Assembly (NCBI GenBank): GCA_020720045.1
Contig: DYPH01000033.1
Location: 1-47,183, forward strand
Direction: 5' to 3'
DNA length: 47,183 nucleotides
Source of the DNA: Sorangium cellulosum
Lineage (GTDB): Bacteria > Myxococcota_A > Polyangia > Polyangiales > Polyangiaceae
Part shown: positions 19,792-27,076 of the stretch, piece after piece
How the letters are laid out: each line of letters starts with the position of its first letter
Position numbering within the stretch: position 1 is the stretch's first letter
Made by a program: the position numbers and the translations under genes
The notes under the pieces: model-generated
Told to the model about the DNA's origin: nothing
Databases searched by the model: none
The model's input: only the letters and a program-made list of their open reading frames with translations

Positions 19792-20198
19792 GGGGTCGCC
19801 GGCCGATCCTGGGCAACGACGCTCCCCGCGGGGCGAGCGACGCTCGTGGCCGGTGCCGCGCTCTGCTTAACGCCGTTCATCATCACAATGCGATCGTCGG
19901 TCGGCGGCGCCATGCCGAGCAGCGAACGGGCGACCGTCTCCACGCGCTCGGGCGTTTTGTAGCTAGCCGCCTCAAGGGCGAGCACGCGCTGCACCTCTCT
20001 CAATCGAGCCTGTTCTGCGCGCGCCTTAGCCAATTCCTGGTTCGCTTCAACAACACGACCGCGCAGCGCCAAATGCACAACAAATGCCGATCCAGTGGCG
20101 GCAACGGCGAGCGTCCACGTGAGCAGGAACGCGCGATGAATGATGCGCGCCTTGGGGCGAGCGGCCCCGGGGTGCGGTGCAGCCGCCGTCGCGCTCAT
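19788..20198 (-). CDS. ftsL: FtsL-like cell division protein
   Basis: Small bitopic division protein, identified mainly by position between rsmH and ftsI and by shape. The 136-residue product has a basic cytoplasmic N-terminus, one membrane segment (FLLTWTLAVAATGSAFVVHLAL, given here to show its length only: about residues 24-45), and a periplasmic coiled-coil stretch rich in Ala/Glu/Arg (ELAKARAEQARLREVQRV) ending in a YKTPERVETVARSLLGM segment typical of FtsL. The sequence of FtsL is poorly conserved, so context carries much of the call. Both ends overlap neighbours by 4 bases (ATGA), giving strong translational coupling. Confidence 0.85.
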   Translation of the reverse strand: MSATAAAPHPGAARPKARIIHRAFLLTWTLAVAATGSAFVVHLALRGRVVEANQELAKARAEQARLREVQRVLALEAASYKTPERVETVARSLLGMAPPTDDRIVMMNGVKQSAAPATSVARPAGSVVAQDRPATP

Positions 20199-21304
20199 TC
20201 GTCCCCCGCTTCGGTGACCGTCGTGCGCGTCAGCTTCTTTCCGCCGCGGCGAGCGAGGTAACGATCGTGGCCGGTCTCCACTTTGGCGACCACCTCGGCC
20301 TCGTCCTCGGCGCCGACCCGTGCCGCCACGCGGAGCTTGGCGCTCCGTGCGCGGACGTTGAGCGCCTGCTCATCGTCGGAAGGGATAATCGGCTTCCGTG
20401 AGACCCCTTCAAAGGACTCGCGCAAGGAAAAAGCCTGTTTGATCTTGCGATCTTCGAGCGAATGAAAGCTAATGATCGCAGCCCGTCCGCCGGGGCGAAG
20501 CACCTGCGGGATCGCGGTGAGGAGCGCGTCGAGTTCGTCGAGCTCACGGTTCACGGCGATGCGGAGCGCCTGGAAGGTGCGCGTCGCCGGGTCGACGCCG
20601 CCGACACGCACCGGCCCGACGGCGCGCACGATGGCACGGCGGAGGTCGAGGGTCGTCCGCAGCTCCCCTTCCGCCGACGCCTTCTTCACCGAGCGGGCAA
20701 TGCGGCGGGAACGGCGCTCGTCGCCGTAGTGAAAGAGCACATTGGCGAGCTCGTCGTCGCCGAGGCGCTCAATCATTTCGAGGGCGGTTTCGCCGCTCGT
20801 CGTATCCATCCGCATGTCGATCGGCCCTTCGCGGCGGAAGCTCATTCCGTAGCGGGCGTCGTCGAGTTGGGGAGAAGATACACCTAGATCGGCACAGATC
20901 CCATCGATGCAGGACACACCGAGTGCTCCAAGGACCTCCGCGAGGCGGGAAAACGGCGCGGCGATCGGGATGAAGCGCTCGCCAAAGGGGGCGAGGCGTT
21001 CGCTTGCGGCGGCGCGGGCGTTGGCGTCGCGATCGATGCCGTATACGCGCACCGTCGGGTGCGCGGCGAGGATCGCTTCCGTGTGCCCACCGCCACCGAG
21101 AGTCGCATCGACGATTCGAGGAAATTCACTGGTCGCGGTTGTGTCGACGAGGCCGGCAAGGACCGCCTCGGCGACTTCGCCACGAAGCACCGTTTCGTGC
21201 TGAAAGCTCACGATCGAATCCTCGCCTTCCACATCTTCAGAAAAGACCCACTCGTCGTCGCCGACGCCGAGGAGCCCAGGGAGTGCAAGCTGGGCCGATT
21301 TCAT
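20195..21304 (-). CDS. rsmH: 16S rRNA (cytosine-1402-N4)-methyltransferase RsmH (MraW)
   Basis: SAM-dependent methyltransferase that N4-methylates C1402 in the 16S rRNA decoding centre. The 369-residue product shows FQHETVLRGEVAEAV, the SAM-binding VDATLGGGGHTEAIL, YGIDRDANA, GICADLGVSSPQLDD, the substrate-binding RRIARSVKKA region and AIISFHSLEDRKIKQAF near the C-terminus. The frame opens further upstream to 21391, but ATG at 21304 overlaps the mraZ stop as ATGA and fits the cluster's pattern. An extension of about 35 residues precedes the usual N-terminus. Confidence 0.97.
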   Translation of the reverse strand: MKSAQLALPGLLGVGDDEWVFSEDVEGEDSIVSFQHETVLRGEVAEAVLAGLVDTTATSEFPRIVDATLGGGGHTEAILAAHPTVRVYGIDRDANARAAASERLAPFGERFIPIAAPFSRLAEVLGALGVSCIDGICADLGVSSPQLDDARYGMSFRREGPIDMRMDTTSGETALEMIERLGDDELANVLFHYGDERRSRRIARSVKKASAEGELRTTLDLRRAIVRAVGPVRVGGVDPATRTFQALRIAVNRELDELDALLTAIPQVLRPGGRAAIISFHSLEDRKIKQAFSLRESFEGVSRKPIIPSDDEQALNVRARSAKLRVAARVGAEDEAEVVAKVETGHDRYLARRGGKKLTRTTVTEAGDE

Positions 21305-21768
21305 AGGCCAAGCTCTGCGAGGCGGCCGGCGATGTCGGCGCGCTCGTCTTCGGTGGTCTCGAAGGCGCGCTTCCACGCGTCTTTGTCCCAAAGTTCTGCG
21401 TACTTCCCGGACCCTGCCCAGATGACGTCCTTGACGAGACCGGCGTGCTCACGGAGGGTCGGCGGGATGAGGATCCGTCCGTTGTCGTCGACATCGCACT
21501 CGACGGCCCCCGACACATAGATGCGTCGGAGCTTCTGAACCGCGCGATCGAACTGGGGGAGCTTCGCGAGCTTCTCCTCGAAGGCGTTCCACTCGGGGAT
21601 CGCGTAGGCGACGAGGCACGGGTCGAGACCGGAGGTCAGCATGATGCGCCGCTCGCTCCCCGAGGCCCCCGCGACGGCCCCCAGCGACGCAAGGACTTCT
21701 CGGTAGCGAGCTGGCAAGCTCGTCCGTCCTTTCGCGTCGATGGTGTGCTCGTAGCGCCCGCGAAACAT
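21301..21768 (-). CDS. mraZ: Transcriptional regulator MraZ
   Basis: AbrB-fold, SpoVT-like DNA-binding protein that heads the cluster and in E. coli represses its own promoter. The 155-residue product has two MraZ half domains: MFRGRYEHTIDAKGRTSLPARYRE, shortened here to the core DAKGRTSLP, and the second, CDVDDNGRILIPPTLREHAG, core DDNGRILIP. An in-frame ATG at 21789 exists, but 21768 gives the canonical MFRGRYEH start and has GAGGGA about 5 bases before it. Between the half domains the protein has a Gly/Ser-rich insert (GAVAGASGSERR) that lengthens it slightly compared with the usual 140-150 residues. Confidence 0.96.
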   Translation of the reverse strand: MFRGRYEHTIDAKGRTSLPARYREVLASLGAVAGASGSERRIMLTSGLDPCLVAYAIPEWNAFEEKLAKLPQFDRAVQKLRRIYVSGAVECDVDDNGRILIPPTLREHAGLVKDVIWAGSGKYAELWDKDAWKRAFETTEDERADIAGRLAELGL

Positions 21769-21855
21769 CGATCCCTCGCCGTCCGACAATCACGAAAGAG
21801 CGGGGTCACCGGGCGCTGGGGGCGCCAAGTGCCTGGGCGTCGCGGAAGCGCGCGC

Positions 21856-21897
21856 TCAGGGGCCCTCGTGAGGACTCGATGCGAGGACCGCATCGAG
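21856..21897 (-). promoter_or_regulatory. Hairpins in the mraZ leader
   Basis: The stretch between the predicted transcription start and mraZ contains a perfect 9-bp stem with 5-nt loop (CTCGATGCG 21875-21883, CGCATCGAG 21889-21897) and, next to it, a shorter CTCA/TGAG stem around GGGGCCC (21856-21873). No T-run follows, so these are not standard terminators. Function unknown; RNA-level control of the cluster is possible. The remaining part of the 21790-22265 spacer holds a second inverted repeat, TCCGAT-N5-ATCGGA (22064-22080), and an 8-bp GCCGATGG/CCATCGGC stem (22155-22186). Confidence 0.4.
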
Positions 21898-21985
21898 AGC
21901 GATAAGAATCCGGGCGTTTGCAGCACATTCCCCCGCGTCCGGGTGGCCATGGGCTGGTTTGGCACTTTTTCCCACCGATTCGCCG

Positions 21986-22015
21986 AACCTATGGGAACCG
22001 CTTTCCCACTGTCAA
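21986..22015 (-). promoter_or_regulatory. Putative sigma-70 promoter and operator of the dcw cluster
   Basis: On the minus strand a perfect TTGACA (complement of 22010-22015) is followed after 18 bases by TAGGTT (complement of 21986-21991). The spacer contains a perfect palindrome, TGGGAA-N5-TTCCCA (21992-22008), and another TGGGAAA lies just downstream at 21968-21974. MraZ of E. coli binds TGGG-containing repeats at its own promoter, so these are candidate MraZ boxes, though here they are inverted rather than closely spaced direct repeats. The predicted transcript would carry a leader of about 210 nt before mraZ. Confidence 0.6.
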
Positions 22016-22265
22016 CAAAAGCCGGCCCCCTGAACGGGCGCTCCTCCAGCTTTTTCACTGATCTCCGATCAGAAATCGGATCGTCGCTCAATCGCGCTAA
22101 ACGGATGAACAGGTGGGAAGTGGCGCGGGGCGCGATGGGAGGGACCCCCTGACAGCCGATGGACGAGAAACGCCCCTGCCATCGGCAGAGGCGATTCGTT
22201 GGTGCATGAACTATCGGGCTTTGAGCGCGATGGAAAGGGCGATCTCGCGCGCCAGGATCGCCCAC

Positions 22266-22298
22266 GAAAAAGTCCGGCCCCCGCGAAGGTGCCGGACT
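22266..22298 (-). terminator. Rho-independent terminator after acyl-CoA dehydrogenase
   Basis: Perfect 8-bp stem AGTCCGGC (22271-22278) with GCCGGACT (22291-22298), followed on the minus strand by TTTTTCG. It lies about 125 bases past the acyl-CoA dehydrogenase stop, beyond two repeat elements. Confidence 0.8.
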
Positions 22299-22337
22299 GG
22301 ACGTCACCGGTGAACTGGCGTTTCGCCGCGCGGAGAA

Positions 22338-22377
22338 CGCGTTTGTCTCCGCCCGGCGAGCCGGCTCGGAGAACGCG
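22338..22377. repeat. Palindromic dispersed repeat, family B, copy 1
   Basis: A 40-base element bounded by CGCG at each end. Its outer parts pair (CGCGTT with AACGCG, CTCCG with CGGAG) around a CCCGGC-rich centre. A close copy of 43 bases lies at 26046-26088 inside a coding region; the two differ mainly in a 5- versus 8-base variable centre. Confidence 0.6.
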
Positions 22378-22422
22378 TTGGCAAAGAATTCCGCGCCGTC
22401 TCCCGCTTCGCGGACGGACGCG
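22374..22422. repeat. Palindromic dispersed repeat, family A, single copy
   Basis: A 49-base element directly adjacent to the acyl-CoA dehydrogenase stop codon. It shares the 32-base core CCGCGCCGTCTCCCGCT... with the three tandem copies in gltB (34723-34847), with only two or three differences. Self-complementary ends (CGCGCCGTC and GACGGACGCG-like) would form a hairpin, as in REP-type elements. Confidence 0.65.
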
Positions 22423-23571
22423 TCACTCCGCGAGGAGGTGCTTCGCGATCACGAGGCGCTGGACTTCGCTCGTCCCCTCGCCGATTTCGCAGAGCTTGGC
22501 GTCGCGGAGGTGGCGCTCAACGGGGAATTCCCGTGTGTACCCATAACCACCGTGGACCTGGAGCGCCTTGTTGATGGCGCGGCTGGATGCCTCGGAAGCG
22601 AACAGCTTCGCCATGCTCGCTTCCTTCGAATAGGGGCGCCCCTCGTCAGCGAGCCACGCGGCGCGATAGACGAGGAGACTCGCGGCGTCGAGCTCGGTCT
22701 TCGCGTCGGCCAACATCCATTGAATTGCTTGGAAATCAGCGATGGCGCGACCGAACTGCTTGCGATCTTTGGCGTAGGTCACGGCAGCATCGAGGGAGCC
22801 GTAGCCGAGGCCCAACGCCATCGCGGCGATGGAAATTCGGCCGCGGTCGAGGATTTTCATCGTGTCGATGAAACCGTGATCGATCTCGCCGACGCGCTGG
22901 GAGTCGTCCACGATGCAATCCTCAAAGGTGAGTTCGCAGGTGTCCGAAGAGCGGCAGCCGAGCTTCTCGAGGTGCTTGCTTGCGCGAAACCCCGGCGTTC
23001 CCCGGTCGACGACGAAGGCGGTGATCCCCTTCTGCTTGGGGACGTCGAAGTTGGTCTTGGCAAGCACAACGCAGAAGCCGCCGACGCTCCCCTGCGTGAT
23101 GAACATTTTGGTGCCGTTGATGCCCCACCGACCGTCAGCAGTGCGCTTGGCGGTCGTCGCGAGGCCCGAGGAATCGCTTCCGGAGCCGGGCTCGGTGAGC
23201 GCCCAGGCGGCCAACCACTCGCCGCTCGCCGCTTTCGGGAGGTACTTCTGCTTGAGGGCTTCCGAGCCAAACGAAAGAATGTGGCCGGTTCCGAGACCGT
23301 TGTGGCTCGCCACGGTGAGCGAGAGCGAGCCGTCAACACGGGCGAGCTCTTCGACGCAAATCGCGTAAGAGGTGGTATCCATTCCAGATCCGCCGAACTC
23401 CTCCGGAATACGGATCCCGAGAAGCCCAAGTTCGGCGAGCTTCGGCATGATCTCGCTCGGGAAGCGCTCCTCCTCGTCCCAGGCACGTGCGTGGGGGGCC
23501 ACTTCGGCACGGGCGAAGTCGCGGACCATCTTTCGGAGAATCGCGTGGTGCTCGGCAGGCTCGAAATTCAT
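22423..23571 (-). CDS. Acyl-CoA dehydrogenase
   Basis: FAD-dependent enzyme that introduces the alpha-beta double bond into an acyl-CoA, passing electrons to ETF. The 382-residue product is a standard short-chain-type ACAD: N-terminal helical domain, middle beta-domain with ALTEPGSGSDSSG and GTKMFITQG, and C-terminal helical domain with DRKQFGRAIADFQAIQW, NKALQVHGGYGYTREFPVER and CEIGEGTSEVQRLVIA. The Glu in GEGTSEVQ is at the catalytic-base position of short- and medium-chain members. Substrate chain length cannot be told from sequence; butyryl- or branched-chain acyl-CoA are plausible. It stands alone with its own terminator. Confidence 0.95.
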   Translation of the reverse strand: MNFEPAEHHAILRKMVRDFARAEVAPHARAWDEEERFPSEIMPKLAELGLLGIRIPEEFGGSGMDTTSYAICVEELARVDGSLSLTVASHNGLGTGHILSFGSEALKQKYLPKAASGEWLAAWALTEPGSGSDSSGLATTAKRTADGRWGINGTKMFITQGSVGGFCVVLAKTNFDVPKQKGITAFVVDRGTPGFRASKHLEKLGCRSSDTCELTFEDCIVDDSQRVGEIDHGFIDTMKILDRGRISIAAMALGLGYGSLDAAVTYAKDRKQFGRAIADFQAIQWMLADAKTELDAASLLVYRAAWLADEGRPYSKEASMAKLFASEASSRAINKALQVHGGYGYTREFPVERHLRDAKLCEIGEGTSEVQRLVIAKHLLAE

Positions 23572-23692
23572 AGCTGCGGCTTCTTAGGTCGCCGCCGGCG
23601 GTCGGGTCAATCCACGTAGACGTCTCCGACCGCGGAAATCATGCGACGCGACGTGTCACAGCAGCCGAGAAACCGGCACTGAGCGACGCCCG

Positions 23693-24760
23693 TTAGACCT
23701 TTGTGCAGACCGGGGTGGCGAACCCCGTGCGCTTCTTGCAATGGAAGCCGTTTGGGCATCGATCACCGGTTCCGCAGGTACGTGTACAGTACCCGGTTTC
23801 GCCCGAGAGCGCGCAGACGCCGGCGGCACAATCGCTCGCTTGGGTGCAGACCGCACCCGTGTCGGTAAGCGGCCGCGGAGAGTCGGGGGTGCCTGCCCCC
23901 TTTGCTCCACCGTCGGCCCCCTCGCGGGGCAGGCCGCTCCGCGCAAGTGCCCGTTGAACGAGCCACATCCACGCATCGGCGCGCGTGTAGATATTGTGTA
24001 CGTTGGCCCCCTCGCACGATGGGCCCCCGCGCGAGACGACGCCGACGAGATCACCGGTACTTTCGTCGAGAGCCGGCCCGCCAGAGTCCCCTTGGCAGGT
24101 CGCTTCGCCGACGAGAAATTCGCCGGGCGTCGCCCGAAGGATCGGCACATGCTCGCGCACCATTTTCACGCCGGCGCCGGCACCATCGCCGCGTGCACCA
24201 AAGCCAACCGCTCGAATTCGCTCACCAACACGCGGTCCAAGCGGGCGAACAGCAATGGGGCGAACGTTGGCAAGCGGGTGATCGAGAACAATCGCGGCAA
24301 TATCGGCATCACAGATCGTCGTTCCGGACGGGGCGATCACCTCCCGCCCGATGGCATCAAAGGGGGCTCCCCGGTCGTAGACGTCGCCAAGCCGAATCCC
24401 GAGGCGTGCCGGAGCGTAGCCCTCATGAACCTGGACCGTGTCCGGTGGGCACGCAATCGTCTCGCTCGTCCGCGCCACGCAATGGCGCGCAGTAAGAACA
24501 ATGTCTTTGGCGATCAAGGTCCCGGTGCAAAAGCCCTCCCCATTCACGTCAACAGAAACGACCGCCGGATCGCGCCCCCGGTCGGGGACACCACGCACGA
24601 TTTCTACCGTGGAAACCGAGGGATCTTCGGCGGCAGAAGCATCGGTGGCCGGCGTCGGCGCTTCGGTGACGCTCGCTTCAAAATCGGCGCACGCAGCGAT
24701 CGTAGACAGGGTGGAAAAGGAGGCACAAAAGCCGAGGAGCAACGCGGAAAGGCGATTCAC
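23693..24760 (-). CDS. Trypsin-like (S1) serine protease lipoprotein with Cys-rich tail
   Basis: Predicted exported, lipid-anchored protease. The N-terminus is a hydrophobic leader ending STIAACAD, which fits a lipobox. The S1 domain has the triad in order: His in VLTARHCVA, Asp in CDADIAAIVLD, Ser in CQGDSGGPALD. A linker follows, then a compact C-terminal module with eight cysteines (CTQASDCAAGVCALSGE and onwards) like those on many myxobacterial surface proteins. There is no ATG; GTG at 24760 was chosen, with TTG at 24766 as the alternative, both near GGGAAG. Regulation and substrate unknown. Confidence 0.85.
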   Translation of the reverse strand: MNRLSALLLGFCASFSTLSTIAACADFEASVTEAPTPATDASAAEDPSVSTVEIVRGVPDRGRDPAVVSVDVNGEGFCTGTLIAKDIVLTARHCVARTSETIACPPDTVQVHEGYAPARLGIRLGDVYDRGAPFDAIGREVIAPSGTTICDADIAAIVLDHPLANVRPIAVRPLGPRVGERIRAVGFGARGDGAGAGVKMVREHVPILRATPGEFLVGEATCQGDSGGPALDESTGDLVGVVSRGGPSCEGANVHNIYTRADAWMWLVQRALARSGLPREGADGGAKGAGTPDSPRPLTDTGAVCTQASDCAAGVCALSGETGYCTRTCGTGDRCPNGFHCKKRTGFATPVCTKV

Positions 24761-24887
24761 AGACAAAGAACTTCCCGCAAAGAGACGGGGCGCCCGAAGG
24801 TGGGCGCTGGCGCTCGATGCGGGATTGTCTACTGAAACCGGCGTGCCAAACGAGAAACGCAGCGTTTTCCGCGATTTCGCGCTGCAT

Positions 24888-24931
24888 CCCCCCTGGCCCT
24901 CGGCCGTTTAGCCTGGCCCGTGCCAGGGGGG
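24888..24931. terminator. Strong hairpin between protease and B12-binding protein genes
   Basis: Perfect 10-bp inverted repeat CCCCCCTGGC (24888-24897) and GCCAGGGGGG (24922-24931), starting 8 bases after the stop of the B12-binding gene. There is no T-run, so it may act as a transcript-end stabiliser or a weak terminator. Confidence 0.45.
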
Positions 24932-24938
24932 CGAACCG

Positions 24939-25343
24939 TCAGCCGCGCGGCTGCACGTTGTCGCGGACCCAGGTGATGATGCCTTCGAGCGGGGTGCCTG
25001 GGGTGAAAATGCCCTTCACGCCCGCCGCTTCGAGGCGGGTCTTGTCGCTCTCGGGAATGATTCCGCCGCCGAAGACGACGATGTCGTCGACCCCCTTTGC
25101 ACGGAGCGCCTCCATAACCGCAGGGAAGAGCGTGTTGTGGGCGCCGCTCATGATCGAAAGGCCGACGGCGTCGACGTCCTCTTGAACAGCGGCATTCGCA
25201 ATCATTTCGGGCGTTTGATGGAGACCCGTGTAGACGACTTCGTAGCCGGCGTCACGAAGCGCACGGGCGACGACCTTTGCGCCACGATCGTGCCCATCGA
25301 GCCCGGGTTTGGCGACAAGAATGCGGAGCTTTCGTTCGGCCAT
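24939..25343 (-). CDS. Cobalamin-binding domain protein, methylmalonyl-CoA mutase C-terminal type
   Basis: Stand-alone B12-binding domain of 134 residues, matching the small cobalamin-binding subunit or C-terminal domain of methylmalonyl-CoA mutase. Visible motifs: [18 protein letters not shown] with the DxHxxG cobalt-ligating His, [10 protein letters not shown] (Ser of the SxL-type loop) and [12 protein letters not shown] (GG motif). The ribosome site AAGGCG precedes ATG at 25343. A longer open frame runs upstream but merges with an unrelated region. No catalytic mutase subunit is near, so the partner is encoded elsewhere; related mutases (isobutyryl- or ethylmalonyl-CoA) cannot be excluded. 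Gap of 40 bases to the PDZ gene upstream, so co-transcription is possible. Confidence 0.9.
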   Translation of the reverse strand: MAERKLRILVAKPGLDGHDRGAKVVARALRDAGYEVVYTGLHQTPEMIANAAVQEDVDAVGLSIMSGAHNTLFPAVMEALRAKGVDDIVVFGGGIIPESDKTRLEAAGVKGIFTPGTPLEGIITWVRDNVQPRG

Positions 25344-25383
25344 AGTCGCCTTATGGCAACATTCAGGCCCCTTCACAAGCGCA

Positions 25384-26121
25384 CTATTTGGCCGGCTTTT
25401 TCCCAGAGACCGACGCCGGGATCTCGACGGTGATCGGGTAGGTCGCTTCGCCCCGCGCCAGCGTGCCGCTAACCGAACTCCGACCGGCACCGATCGCGCG
25501 GAGCACGATGGCGGTCGCGTCGGCGACGCTCGCGACCTTCTGGCCGTCGACGTGGGTGAGGACATCGCCGTCGGCGACACCGAGGGCGCTCGCGCCGTGG
25601 ACCTCGATCCCCTTCGCGACCGGTGTACCTTGCACATTTGCACGTTTGGCAAAACGGACGATGGTCGCCGCCGGGATAAAGATCCCCTTCGGCAACGGCT
25701 TTTTTCCAAGGGTTCCGAGTTCTTGACCTGTTGTACTTCGTGCGGGGAACAGCGAGAGTCGCCCTGCATCCGTAGCCGCAAGTCGCGCCTCGCGGGGCCG
25801 CAGCGCGAGCCGCGGGTCCTCGATGGAAGGGGGCCCCTCCGCAAAGCGAACGTCGAGCGGCTCATCTTCGTGAGCGTCTCCCGGGGCGTCAAAAAACAGC
25901 TCCGCGTGGGCCGGCGGGGGTATCGCACGCGGGTGGTCGATCGCAGCATGCAAGCTTGCGGCGACCCGCGTGGCGATCCCCTCAACGGCAAGGCGCCCGC
26001 CGACAACACCAACCACAAGGGCAAGCGCTGCCCCCCCGACGAGCACGCGCTTGTGTCCGCCCGGCGAGATGCAGGATCGGAGAACGCGCCCCTTCGTCGC
26101 GGTTTCTGAATTCGACGGCAT
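25384..26121 (-). CDS. Membrane-anchored PDZ-domain protein (GspC-like layout)
   Basis: Predicted inner-membrane protein of 245 residues: a cytoplasmic N-terminus, one membrane segment ([17 protein letters not shown], about 29-46), a low-complexity periplasmic linker, and a C-terminal PDZ domain ([26 protein letters not shown]). This one-anchor plus PDZ layout recalls GspC of type II secretion, but no other secretion genes are nearby, so the role is not assigned. The residues just before the membrane segment ([16 protein letters not shown]) are encoded by a copy of dispersed repeat family B. ATG at 26121 was chosen over an upstream start that would run into infC. Confidence 0.7.
   Translation of the reverse strand: MPSNSETATKGRVLRSCISPGGHKRVLVGGAALALVVGVVGGRLAVEGIATRVAASLHAAIDHPRAIPPPAHAELFFDAPGDAHEDEPLDVRFAEGPPSIEDPRLALRPREARLAATDAGRLSLFPARSTTGQELGTLGKKPLPKGIFIPAATIVRFAKRANVQGTPVAKGIEVHGASALGVADGDVLTHVDGQKVASVADATAIVLRAIGAGRSSVSGTLARGEATYPITVEIPASVSGKKPAK
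26046..26088. repeat. Palindromic dispersed repeat, family B, copy 2 (intragenic)
   Basis: A 43-base element matching 22338-22377, with the same CGCG ends and the CCGCCCGGCGAG core. It is in frame within the PDZ protein gene and encodes [14 protein letters not shown]. Its length difference from the other copy is 3 bases, which keeps the reading frame. Confidence 0.55.
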
Positions 26122-26162
26122 TTGGTCGCTCACGAGAACGGAGGGTACGCCCAGAGCAACGA

Positions 26163-26189
26163 AAAAGCCCCGAGAAACTCGGGGCTTTT
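26163..26189. terminator. Rho-independent terminator after infC
   Basis: Perfect 12-bp stem AAAAGCCCCGAG (26163-26174), loop AAA, CTCGGGGCTTTT (26178-26189). It begins 2 bases from the infC stop and has T/A runs on both sides, so it can act in both directions. It separates infC from the PDZ gene and excludes a downstream rpmI-rplT read-through. Confidence 0.95.
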
Positions 26190-26191
26190 CT

Positions 26192-26923
26192 TCACTTCGC
26201 GGGGGGCGCTTTCGCCTCACCCGCGTCGTCATCATCGTCGTCGTCGTCGTCATCGTCATCTTCCAAGTCCGGCAGCTCGGGCTCAGACTCGTAGACGCGA
26301 CCTTCCTTCTCGGCGACCTGACGGTCCTTTTCGCGCTGGGCCTTAAGGAGTGCCACACGCTGCATAATCGCCGGCTTCGGGGCGACCATGACGGTCATCG
26401 TTCGCGCTTCCATCATCGCACGCGACTCAATGTTCGCGATGTCTTCCAGCTTCGGAAGGATGAAGGTGAGCTGCTCTTGCGCCTTTTCCGGGTGGGTAAT
26501 TTCGCGACCGCGGAAGCGGACCGTGAACTTCACCTTGTGGCCGGCTTCAATGAAGCGGCGGGCGGCGCGGACCTTGAAATCGAGGTCGTGGTCGTCCGTC
26601 TTCGGGCGAAGCTTCACTTCCTTGATTTCGACGACGGTCTGCTTGCGCTTCGCCTCGGCGGTCTTCTTTTTCTCTTCGTACTTGTACTTGCCGAAGTCGA
26701 GGATTTTGCAGACCGGCGGCTCCGCCTTTGGGTTCACCTCAACGAGGTCGAGCCCCTGTTCCTGCGCCATCCGGAGCGCTTCGTGCGTCGTGAGAACGCC
26801 GAGCATGTCGCCGTTGGCCGCAATGACACGGACCTCCGGAACACGGATTCGGTGATTGACGCGGATTTGAAAACCGCCGCGCTGCTGATTGCGCGGATCG
26901 AAGCGGGGACGACCCATGGCCAT
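26192..26923 (-). CDS. infC: Translation initiation factor IF-3 with acidic C-terminal tail
   Basis: IF-3 binds the 30S subunit, blocks 50S joining and checks initiator tRNA and start codon. The 243-residue product has the N-domain (RVNHRIRVPEVRVIAANGD, LDLVEVNPKAEPPVCKILDFGK), the linker helix KYEEKKKTAEAKRKQ, and the C-domain ending around VAPKP (residue 184). About 58 extra residues follow: a charged helix, then LPDLE and a run of 12 Asp (222-233). M. xanthus IF-3 (DsgA) also carries a long C-terminal extension, known to be needed for development. Here the start is ATG, with GGAGGT 12 bases upstream, rather than the AUU of E. coli. Downstream of thrS by 153 bases. Confidence 0.97.
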   Translation of the reverse strand: MAMGRPRFDPRNQQRGGFQIRVNHRIRVPEVRVIAANGDMLGVLTTHEALRMAQEQGLDLVEVNPKAEPPVCKILDFGKYKYEEKKKTAEAKRKQTVVEIKEVKLRPKTDDHDLDFKVRAARRFIEAGHKVKFTVRFRGREITHPEKAQEQLTFILPKLEDIANIESRAMMEARTMTVMVAPKPAIMQRVALLKAQREKDRQVAEKEGRVYESEPELPDLEDDDDDDDDDDDDAGEAKAPPAK

Positions 26924-27018
26924 GGACTTACGAAGACCTCCAGATAGGCGACCGGGAAACGTTTCGGTCTGCGGGGCACGAAGCCCAAGAACAGCCGAAA
27001 CAAAAGAGAAACACCCGG

Positions 27019-27056
27019 ACCGGCGGCGCCATGGTTTCAGGCATGGCGCTACCGGT
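27019..27056 (-). promoter_or_regulatory. Hairpin between thrS and infC
   Basis: Imperfect inverted repeat ACCGGCGGCGCCATG (27019-27033) with CATGGCGCTACCGGT (27042-27056), followed on the minus strand by a T-rich stretch (GTGTTTCTCTTTTGTTT). It lies between the thrS stop and infC start, so it may be a leaky terminator or attenuator adjusting infC relative to thrS. The T-run is broken by C and G. Confidence 0.5.
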
Positions 27057-27076
27057 CAACGAAGAAAGGGCGTCGG

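Noticed and set aside
22064-22080. TCCGAT-N5-ATCGGA repeat as a terminator
   Set aside because: Short stem with no T-run on either side; it could be a regulator site, but no partner is evident.
24939-26024. A single 361-residue protein fused to the B12-binding domain
   Set aside because: The N-terminal two thirds overlaps the PDZ gene in another frame and looks like random Arg/Ser-rich sequence; the B12 domain has its own start at 25343.
26220-26262. GAC/GAT triplet run as a non-coding microsatellite
   Set aside because: It lies in frame within infC and encodes its acidic tail.
25384-26358. Longer N-terminus for the PDZ protein starting at 26358
   Set aside because: It would run through the infC 3' end and terminator, with low-complexity Thr/Met-rich sequence from the infC Asp run read in another frame.
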